DNA of 35,170 bases from a virus, in the IMG/VR virus record IMGVR_UViG_3300034279_000245, positions 1 to 35,170 of that record, one strand, 5' to 3'. Below are positions 8,976-15,526 of this stretch, piece by piece; positions within the stretch are counted from its first letter, which is position 1; every line of letters begins with the position of its first letter. The position numbers were made by a program, and so were the translations under genes. The notes below the pieces were generated by a model. That model worked only from the letters and a program-made list of their open reading frames with translations. It had not been told where the DNA came from and did not search any database.

Positions 8976-10866
8976 GGACATTCAAAAAATCGTAAACCGA
9001 TTCGCGGCAAAGCGAAAGGGTTGGGAGCAGATGACACAATCTACTCCCCTTAATCCAATCACTAAGCAGCGAGCATCGAGCCAGTATCCAGAATATTGGA
9101 GCGGTTACAATTATGCCGCCAAGATGTATGATAGCATCTTGCCGCATAGCCGCTCCGATGTTTATCCTGAGCATTTGCTTTCGGTGCGTGCTCCCAATCA
9201 AACGGATGCGCAGGCGTTGTATATTAAGGCGAACTACAAGGCAACAACCTTGAGTGTGTTTGAGGATTTCCGTGCAACCATTAGCAGAGCATTTGCCGAT
9301 CAGAACTGGAGCATCAGATACTCGCCCGAGTTGGATGAGCGATTCGGTGAAGAGACCTTTCAGCGATACGTGAACAATGAGATTGAGAAGTTCGGCAGCT
9401 TGGAGATGTTCGTTAAGAATATGCTTCCAACCTTGAAGCTTGTCGATGCCAATGGTATCATCGCCATCTACCCAGATGACATAGAGTACTTAGACGAGGA
9501 CGAGTTCGAGGAGCCAGTGATTGGCAACGAGCTGCTTCGTCCAATGCCAACATACTACAACTGCAAGAACATTGTCGGGCAGAAGTTCGGCGAGTATTAC
9601 TTGGTGATAAGCGATGACCACAGTTACGTTAAGAACGGCAGCAAGATGGAAGAGACTGGCATCGTGTTATATCTTTATGACTCGATGGCCATCTATAAGA
9701 TTGAGCAGACAGGCAAGAAGAGCGACATGACTTTCGGTGAGCCGATGCTATACTTTCAGCACAACTTAGGATATGTGCCGTGCATAAAGCTGATGGGCGC
9801 ACCTCAACTTATCAATGACGAGATTGCATTTCAATCGCCATTCATTACGGCAGTGCCATTGCTTGATCAAGTTGTTCTCGATGAGAGTTACTTGCAGATG
9901 AGCAAGGCAACAAGTGCATTCCCTTTTATGGTGGCACTTGGTGAGATATGCGAGTTCGTAGATCGCGAGGGGAACAAGTGTAACGATGGGCAGATATTCG
10001 ACCCAATCAACGGAGGATACAGAACTTGCGGCAGCTGCTCAGGCAGCGGAGTAAAGAGCCGATTCTCTCCAACGGGTATGCTATTAATTAAGCCGAGAAC
10101 ATCGCTAAGCGAAGGAGATACCGGACTAAGTGGAGAATACTTAAAGTTTGTTAGTCCTCCGATGGACACGCTAACATTCCTGCGCACAGAGATTGAGCAG
10201 CAGATGGCTAAATCACGCCGCATCCTGCATCTTCCATCGAGCGATGAAAGTGGAACTATCGGCGAGGCATCGACTGCAACAGGAAGCCTTAACAAGCTTA
10301 GAAGCTTATATGCTTTCATCAAGCCTATAAGCGATCAGTTGTTCACCATCTATGAGTTCTGCTTGGTGACAATTGGCAAGATGCGATATGGCGATTTGTT
10401 TGGAGGCGTAAACTTAGTTTATCCAACCTCATTCGACATCAGCACACCGAGCGATTACCTTGCTGTGATCAGCGAAGGAGTGAAGGCAGGAGTGCCGCCA
10501 TCGATTACCTTCTCTAATGTTTACAACTACATCAGAGCAATCCACTACACCGATGAGGAGACCAGTGCAGTGTATGATCTAATCATCAATGCAGATGAGT
10601 TGCTACTTATGAGCAATGCCGATATCCTTGCAAGACTTGCAAGCGGCAGCGTTGAGAAGTGGCAAGATGTATTGCATAACTCTGGGCCGCAACTAATCAT
10701 GGAGCTCATCAGAGACTTCATTCCAACAGAAGGCGCACAGAGATTCCTTGACCAACCGATGAGCGACCAGATTACACAGCTAAGAGCGAAGGCGGCAGAG
10801 AAAATTGCAGTTACATTAGATCCGATTCAACAGGCACAACAAACACTTTTGAATGGCATCGTTTGA
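8959..10866 (+). CDS. Portal protein
   Basis: 635 residues. It would form the dodecameric ring at the capsid vertex through which DNA is packaged. Size, position directly before a MuF-type gene and scaffold, and the acidic/helical make-up with a C-terminal helical region (about 440-635) fit portals of Bacteroidota siphoviruses. A cluster of four Cys around residues 330-360, ending with CGSCSGSG, resembles a DnaJ-type zinc knuckle inside the portal. The 3' end overlaps the next gene by 14 nt. The family is inferred from context and general pattern. Confidence 0.75.
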   Translation: MALSSEDIQKIVNRFAAKRKGWEQMTQSTPLNPITKQRASSQYPEYWSGYNYAAKMYDSILPHSRSDVYPEHLLSVRAPNQTDAQALYIKANYKATTLSVFEDFRATISRAFADQNWSIRYSPELDERFGEETFQRYVNNEIEKFGSLEMFVKNMLPTLKLVDANGIIAIYPDDIEYLDEDEFEEPVIGNELLRPMPTYYNCKNIVGQKFGEYYLVISDDHSYVKNGSKMEETGIVLYLYDSMAIYKIEQTGKKSDMTFGEPMLYFQHNLGYVPCIKLMGAPQLINDEIAFQSPFITAVPLLDQVVLDESYLQMSKATSAFPFMVALGEICEFVDREGNKCNDGQIFDPINGGYRTCGSCSGSGVKSRFSPTGMLLIKPRTSLSEGDTGLSGEYLKFVSPPMDTLTFLRTEIEQQMAKSRRILHLPSSDESGTIGEASTATGSLNKLRSLYAFIKPISDQLFTIYEFCLVTIGKMRYGDLFGGVNLVYPTSFDISTPSDYLAVISEGVKAGVPPSITFSNVYNYIRAIHYTDEETSAVYDLIINADELLLMSNADILARLASGSVEKWQDVLHNSGPQLIMELIRDFIPTEGAQRFLDQPMSDQITQLRAKAAEKIAVTLDPIQQAQQTLLNGIV

Positions 10867-11761
10867 TGAACTTGTTAAAAGAAAAATTAAACTGCTCGAG
10901 ACCGTTCCCGAGGAGATTGCTACTGCGGCGGAGAGGACTCAACGCGAGGCATGGAGAAAGATTGCTCCATTGCTTTCCGAGATGGATGTTGATGCCCAAG
11001 GAAACATCGCACAGACAGAAGACAATGTTCGAAGAATTGGACTGATAACAGAAGAACTTAACAAGGTACTGGCAGGCGGCGAATATAGAGCCGCCGTGCA
11101 GTCCTTCCTTGCTTCTATCGATGAAGGTGTCCAGCTCACTGACGAGATTGCAAAAAAAATCGACAGCACCTTTGAGCCAGACAATGTAAAAAGACAACTC
11201 CTTGCCATCTCCAAGCAGAATGCAATCAATGCCTTCTTTGGTTCTGGACTCCGCGAGAATGTTACGCAGCCATTCCTTGAGCAGCTGACCGCTAATGTTG
11301 CTGCTCGTGCTCCACTGCGCGAAGCGGTGATTGCATTGCAAGGAGTTATCGAGGGAACAGATGCCAACGATGGCAGGCTGCTTGCCAATGTGCGCACAAC
11401 AGCCAACACTGCTCAAGCAATCGCCGACAGAAGTTATGCGGCGGCGGTAAACGAAGAACTCGGCATTGAATACTTCCAATACCTGGGTGGCGAAATACCT
11501 ACAACAAGACCGTTCTGCGAACATCGCGAAGGCGAGATATATCACCGCAGGGAGATTGAAGCATGGGGCGATGGCAAGAACTCGGCAGGCATCAACGACA
11601 TCCGCAATGGTACATGGGCAGGGCGCATAGATGGCACTGACTCACGCAGCATTTTTACCTTTGTAGGTGGATGGAACTGCCGCCACTTCCTTGTTCCAGT
11701 AATCAAGCAGAGAGTTCCTGCAAGTGTTATTGCAAGAGCGGAAGCAGAAGGTTTTACATAA
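10853..11761 (+). CDS. MuF-like head morphogenesis protein
   Basis: 302 residues. The N-terminal two thirds are helical. The C-terminal domain carries the pattern of phage Mu F / SPP1 gp7-type proteins: RPFCEHREGEIYHRREI (about 221-237) followed by GGWNCRHF near residues 272-279. Such proteins are minor capsid components that bind the portal and are often ejected with DNA. It follows the portal gene with overlap, as expected. A 244-codon frame on the opposite strand (10811-11545) is a shadow. Confidence 0.88.
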   Translation: MASFDELVKRKIKLLETVPEEIATAAERTQREAWRKIAPLLSEMDVDAQGNIAQTEDNVRRIGLITEELNKVLAGGEYRAAVQSFLASIDEGVQLTDEIAKKIDSTFEPDNVKRQLLAISKQNAINAFFGSGLRENVTQPFLEQLTANVAARAPLREAVIALQGVIEGTDANDGRLLANVRTTANTAQAIADRSYAAAVNEELGIEYFQYLGGEIPTTRPFCEHREGEIYHRREIEAWGDGKNSAGINDIRNGTWAGRIDGTDSRSIFTFVGGWNCRHFLVPVIKQRVPASVIARAEAEGFT

Positions 11762-11782
11762 TCAAAAAGTTTTATATCTTTG
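11752..11782 (+). promoter_or_regulatory. Candidate promoter before the scaffold operon
   Basis: TATCTTTG at 11775-11782 matches TAnnTTTG. TTTT at 11752-11755, 19 nt upstream, approximates the -33 TTTG. It lies across the end of the MuF-like gene. The ATG at 11787 is only four bases past the element, so transcripts may begin at or next to the start codon. Confidence 0.55.
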
Positions 11783-11786
11783 CCTT

Positions 11787-12008
11787 ATGACTTACTACAT
11801 CATGGCAGACGGCACCATTAAGCGTGCAGATGATGTACTCGCTGCTTATCTTATCAAGCGAGGCGCAAGAGAATTAAAACTAACACCAATAATAATAGAC
11901 TATGGCAATCAAATCGGAGGAAGCACTGGAGCTGATGAAGTTCCTCAACCTCGAAGAAGCAGCGGATCTCGAAGCCGCAAAAGAAAAGTTTCAGGAAAAC
12001 TGGATTAA
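11787..12008 (+). CDS. Small protein overlapping the scaffold gene
   Basis: 73 residues from the ATG directly after the promoter; an alternative ATG at 11802 gives 68 residues. The first 40 residues look like a folded small domain. The last third (basic, Arg/Ser/Lys-rich) is encoded in the 107 nt that overlap the scaffold gene and may be only tolerated sequence. No family is recognised. It could be a short capsid accessory or a leader that couples scaffold translation. Confidence 0.45.
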   Translation: MTYYIMADGTIKRADDVLAAYLIKRGARELKLTPIIIDYGNQIGGSTGADEVPQPRRSSGSRSRKRKVSGKLD

Positions 12009-12723
12009 ACAAGAAGAAGTGTCCGGCAAGATAGGAAAGCTTACAGGCACAATCGCCAATGTAACTCGCAAAGCATTTGAGCCGTTTGGCATCGTGCTAA
12101 CTGATGAAGATTTCAAAGGGCAGAAGGTTGAGGAGGTAATCCGCAGCGCATCAGAAAGAGCAAAGAGCGAGTTTGAAAAGCAGCGCGAAGATTGGGAGAA
12201 GCGTGCATCTGGCAACGGCAGTGAAGCACTAATCCAAGAGTGGGAGAAAAAGTATAAATCACTTGAGCGCAAGACAAATGAACTTGATTCAGCGCGTCAA
12301 GATGTGATGTCGCAATTTGAATCTTACAAGGTTCAGGTTGCGACTGACATTAAAACAAGCAAGATCAACAGTTCATTTGAGAAGGAGCTTGGTGCATTAA
12401 AGCTTGACCCAAGTGTTAACGAGTACACCATTCGCGGCTTTAAGTCGGCTGTAACTGATAAGTATTCAATCGACCTTGAGGAAGATGGCGCATTTGTGGT
12501 TAAGGACAAGGCAACAGGCGAGCGGTTAAAGAGCAAGGAAAAGGCAGGCTCATTCCTAACAATGTCTGATGTGCTTATTAAAGAAGCAACGGAAGCAGGC
12601 ATCATCCAAAAGAATCCGCATGCAGGCAGCAAGATTCCAATGCGCAGCCCATTGATTCCGCAGATGGAAACTCAAGGAGAAAAAAAGTTAAAAGGAATCA
12701 ACCCGAGATTCTATACAAAGTAG
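11902..12723 (+). CDS. Capsid scaffolding protein
   Basis: 273 residues, highly charged, with a central coiled-coil region (about 85-155, many Glu, Lys and Gln) and a basic C-terminus (KLKGINPRFYTK). Scaffold proteins of this kind guide capsid assembly and bind the shell through a basic C-terminal tail. It sits between the MuF-like gene and the capsid gene, as usual. No protease catalytic motif is visible, so separate scaffolding is more likely than a fused protease. A terminator follows. Confidence 0.75.
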   Translation: MAIKSEEALELMKFLNLEEAADLEAAKEKFQENWIKQEEVSGKIGKLTGTIANVTRKAFEPFGIVLTDEDFKGQKVEEVIRSASERAKSEFEKQREDWEKRASGNGSEALIQEWEKKYKSLERKTNELDSARQDVMSQFESYKVQVATDIKTSKINSSFEKELGALKLDPSVNEYTIRGFKSAVTDKYSIDLEEDGAFVVKDKATGERLKSKEKAGSFLTMSDVLIKEATEAGIIQKNPHAGSKIPMRSPLIPQMETQGEKKLKGINPRFYTK

Positions 12724-12752
12724 TATATTAGCACTGGGGTTAATGTTTAATT

Positions 12753-12787
12753 TTAGGCCGCGCTTGTGAGAGTGCGGCTTTTTTATT
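12753..12787 (+). terminator. Rho-independent terminator before the capsid gene
   Basis: Stem arms AGGCCGC (12755-12761) and GCGGCTT (12774-12780) pair over 7 bp, including one G-T pair, and are followed by a T-rich run. It lies after the scaffold stop and just before the promoter of the capsid gene, so the two transcripts would be separated here. Confidence 0.75.
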
Positions 12788-12796
12788 TTACCTTTG
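12763..12796 (+). promoter_or_regulatory. Major capsid gene promoter
   Basis: TACCTTTG at 12789-12796 matches TAnnTTTG. CTTG at 12763-12766 is a possible -33 element at 22 nt spacing. It lies directly behind a terminator, and the 110-nt leader to the capsid ATG (12907) is A/C-rich and unstructured by eye. Confidence 0.6.
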
Positions 12797-12805
12797 TGAT
12801 TCTCT

Positions 12806-12916
12806 ATGGTAGTCGGCAGGACTTTCAGCTGCAAAAAAGTAGGCATCAAAGCAACAGCCTTCAGAATAAGTTGCAATAAATTCTACAACTACAAACGACT
12901 ACTATCATGTCAATAG
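12806..12916 (+). CDS. Possible 36-residue leader ORF of the capsid gene
   Basis: The ATG lies nine bases after the promoter element. The ORF runs through the whole capsid leader and its TAG (12914-12916) overlaps the capsid ATG by 10 nt. The peptide is basic and has three Cys. It may be a translated leader that couples or tunes capsid synthesis, or a chance frame in the untranslated leader. Confidence 0.25.
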   Translation: MVVGRTFSCKKVGIKATAFRISCNKFYNYKRLLSCQ

Positions 12917-13950
12917 ACAGAATACTTTCCGAATGCCCTAATGTGCAAATGTCACTGGGCGAATTATTCATTGAGGTTGGACAGCGCGAGCAACTTCCTT
13001 TTCTTGAATACATCTTATCACCAGAAAACGCGAAGTTAATCCGCACTGAAGTTTCTCCAGGTAATGGAAAACTTAAGACGGTTCAAGCTCGTTGGATTCA
13101 GCGTTTACCAGAAACAGAAGTTGAAACAGAAGGCAGCATCTTAACATGTACTTCTGACAATGTTTACGGAGACACAACAGCAACCTACACAGTTGATGTA
13201 ACTGACACGTATACTGCTTCTCAATTAATCAATGCAGCGGACATCGCTCGCCATTGCCAAGAGAACAGCCGCTACGTATTAGAATCAATCATGCGTTTGA
13301 TGGATGTGTTAGATCGTAAGATTGCATCTGCTGCCGCTGTTCAAGCTGTTGCTGCTATCGGTAACTGGGGAACTGATGTAGAAGGTTTCTACACTGTTAC
13401 TTCTGATTGCTTAGTTATTAAGACAATGGTTTCTGCTAACGAGCCAAACGCATTCGCTATCGCTGACATTCAGCAAGCAACACGCATGGCTAACTACCCA
13501 GGTGCACCAGTTGCATTCGGTGGAGCAGAGATGCAGCGTTATGCTAACGCAATGGCAGCAGGATGCTGCACGCAGTACGGCATCGACTTACTTGCAATCA
13601 CTCAGCAGAACGGTTTCGGCTTTGCTTATGATTCAAGATTGGCTGCTGCTCAAGGTGCACAGACTAAGGCTTTGGTTACAACAGCAGGAGCAATCCAGTG
13701 GTTGTCATTTAACTTAGCTGAGTGGAACACAGGCATCACTCCAACAGCAGGAAGCAACTACTCTAAGACGTTGGTGTTCACACCGGCAGGAGTTCCAGTT
13801 GACTTGACTATGAAGGATGATTGCGGTAACTTATCAATTGTATTGACTACAACTGGTATCCTTGCAACATTGCCAACTGACATCTATGAGTCTGCTGATA
13901 AGTATGCAGGAGTTAACTATGTTAACTGCGTATCTATCGTAAACGCATAA
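12907..13950 (+). CDS. Major capsid protein
   Basis: 347 residues. It follows the scaffold gene, has its own promoter in front and a strong terminator behind, and codon use shifts to a more uniform set (GCT, GTT, TTA, AAC) than the neighbours, as in very highly expressed genes. The content is mixed alpha/beta with a long helix-rich part (about 110-150) and a Gly/Ala-rich part (about 205-240), compatible with an HK97 fold. No signature motif can be named by eye. It builds the icosahedral shell. Confidence 0.82.
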   Translation: MSIDRILSECPNVQMSLGELFIEVGQREQLPFLEYILSPENAKLIRTEVSPGNGKLKTVQARWIQRLPETEVETEGSILTCTSDNVYGDTTATYTVDVTDTYTASQLINAADIARHCQENSRYVLESIMRLMDVLDRKIASAAAVQAVAAIGNWGTDVEGFYTVTSDCLVIKTMVSANEPNAFAIADIQQATRMANYPGAPVAFGGAEMQRYANAMAAGCCTQYGIDLLAITQQNGFGFAYDSRLAAAQGAQTKALVTTAGAIQWLSFNLAEWNTGITPTAGSNYSKTLVFTPAGVPVDLTMKDDCGNLSIVLTTTGILATLPTDIYESADKYAGVNYVNCVSIVNA

Positions 13951-13975
13951 TCTTTTAAGTGCAACAATGAAAATG

Positions 13976-14004
13976 GGAGAGGTGAAAGCCTCTCCTTTTT
14001 TTTT
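13976..14004 (+). terminator. Rho-independent terminator after the capsid gene
   Basis: Perfect 7-bp stem: GGAGAGG (13976-13982) and CCTCTCC (13989-13995), loop TGAAAG, followed by nine T. It lies 26 nt after the capsid stop and ends in the -7 element of the next promoter. Confidence 0.92.
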
Positions 14005-14011
14005 ATCTTTG
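14004..14011 (+). promoter_or_regulatory. Candidate promoter -7 element TATCTTTG
   Basis: TATCTTTG abuts the T-run of the capsid terminator and lies 16 nt before the ATG at 14028. No clear -33 element is visible, since its place is taken by the terminator stem. It would restart transcription for the connector and fibre genes. Confidence 0.5.
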
Positions 14012-14027
14012 TGAAAATTATAAGCCA

Positions 14028-15065
14028 ATGTGCTACGAAAAACTTCTTGGCCTTCAAGGGTGCGATAGGCCAGAGCCAACTACTGGACTTTATATCGATG
14101 ATCTCGGCATTAATCAGACTTTACTCGGGCAGCTAATCACTGACCAATACAATAGCGGAGTTGAACTCTTTGAAGCAAAGCGTGCATTTGCTTGGCGCAA
14201 GATGTCAACTGATATCTTAAGCCGCTTGAATCCAATGATGAAAGCGGATACGGTTGTCGAGTCTAAGCGCATCGGTCAAGTGGTAACCAACTCAAGCAAT
14301 GTAGACTTAGCACTTGGTGCAGGAAAGTACGCAGGCATCAGAGTAACAATCGACCCGAACACTGCAAGCTTTTTAAACTTTTACTTGTCGAACTTTCAGA
14401 TTGACATCTACACGATGGCAACGCCAGTGGAGATATTTGTCTACGACATGGCAACTTTGAAGCTGATTGATTCATTCTTCTACCAATCGGAAGCAGTTGA
14501 GGAGTTCATTGGCAAGACCTTCAGAGCCAACCGCCGCAAGATGGATTTGGCATTTGTTTACGAGTCGCTTTATGATACAACAAGGATGGTTCCTAAGAGA
14601 GGCAGCTGCACTGATTGCGGAGGTAACTTAAGAGCGGTGCACGTTTGCCCATTTGTTGATGCCATCGGCATCGAGCTGACAACGGACGGCTTCAACGTGC
14701 TATCCTCCAAGTCTAAGAAATACACGCAAGGGATGTCGATGGTTTACAATGTAAACTGCGACAGAGAAGCTTGGCTGTGCAGCATAGCAGGATTGATGGC
14801 GATGCCGCTTGCTTATGCAACGGCTGTTGAGATATATAACTACGGCTTAACAATCAGCCCTAACCAAAGAGTGAATACAACAGTTAGCGTGAACACTGGC
14901 TTCGCAACTTCCGACCCCAACGATGGAATGATTGCAGGGCGCGACATTGCAGCAACGAGATACAGCGAAGAGCTCACGGCCATGTTGCAAAACATGAGGA
15001 TGCCTGACGACAATACGTGCTTTGATTGCCGCCGCAACATGAAGTATGTAACTGCTCTACCTTAA
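14028..15065 (+). CDS. Structural protein of unknown function downstream of the capsid gene
   Basis: 345 residues, Cys-rich (CTDCGG near 196-201; CFDCRR near 334-339), so zinc or disulphide cross-links are possible. Mixed alpha/beta, no membrane segment. It lies between the capsid gene and the gp10-like neck gene, a slot for head-tail connector or capsid decoration proteins. No family is recognised. The start follows a promoter and terminator; the 3' end meets the next ATG as TAATG. Confidence 0.7.
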   Translation: MCYEKLLGLQGCDRPEPTTGLYIDDLGINQTLLGQLITDQYNSGVELFEAKRAFAWRKMSTDILSRLNPMMKADTVVESKRIGQVVTNSSNVDLALGAGKYAGIRVTIDPNTASFLNFYLSNFQIDIYTMATPVEIFVYDMATLKLIDSFFYQSEAVEEFIGKTFRANRRKMDLAFVYESLYDTTRMVPKRGSCTDCGGNLRAVHVCPFVDAIGIELTTDGFNVLSSKSKKYTQGMSMVYNVNCDREAWLCSIAGLMAMPLAYATAVEIYNYGLTISPNQRVNTTVSVNTGFATSDPNDGMIAGRDIAATRYSEELTAMLQNMRMPDDNTCFDCRRNMKYVTALP

Positions 15066-15526
15066 TGGCTACGCCCAAGGAGATAAGTGATCGCATCAAT
15101 GCTCTGTTCTCTGAATGGAATAACGGATTCACGCCGCTATCCTTTGCAGTGCAGGATATGAGGCGCGAGATGTATATTAGAATCTTTGGGATTGATACTG
15201 GAAGAGGTCGCAATCAAGCAGGCAACTTCTTGCCGACCAAGCCTTACACTCCTGCTTACGCAAAGATAAAAGCTGCAAACGGAAGACCTCCATTGGAGCT
15301 CACAGGATTCTTGAAGAGGTCGTTTGCAACAGATCAAACAACAGTTATTACCGAGGGATTTGATACTGCAATCTACACTGTTGCTGATGAAGCAGGCAAG
15401 GTAGAAGGGCTTGAGAAACTTTACGGAACAATATTTAAACCAACAGCGGAAGAGCAATCGAGAATGTTGCAACTACATGCAGAACTATTAGTAGAGCAAA
15501 TATCAATACAGATTTCTAAACCATGA
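15065..15526 (+). CDS. Neck/tail-completion protein, HK97 gp10- or Mu gpG-like
   Basis: 153 residues from the ATG at 15065, which overlaps the previous stop. The order, an N-terminal helix, then a basic LELTGFLKRSF segment and a short beta part with GKVEGLEKLYG, is the usual pattern of HK97 gp10-type or virion morphogenesis proteins that join tail to head. The start codon is supported by TAATG coupling; the longer frame lies inside the upstream gene. It ends in ATGA with the next gene. Confidence 0.6.
   Translation: MATPKEISDRINALFSEWNNGFTPLSFAVQDMRREMYIRIFGIDTGRGRNQAGNFLPTKPYTPAYAKIKAANGRPPLELTGFLKRSFATDQTTVITEGFDTAIYTVADEAGKVEGLEKLYGTIFKPTAEEQSRMLQLHAELLVEQISIQISKP

Noticed and set aside
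10811-11545. 244-codon ORF on the minus strand
   Set aside because: It lies entirely opposite the portal end and MuF-like gene, has no start signal or recognisable domain, and every other gene is on the plus strand.
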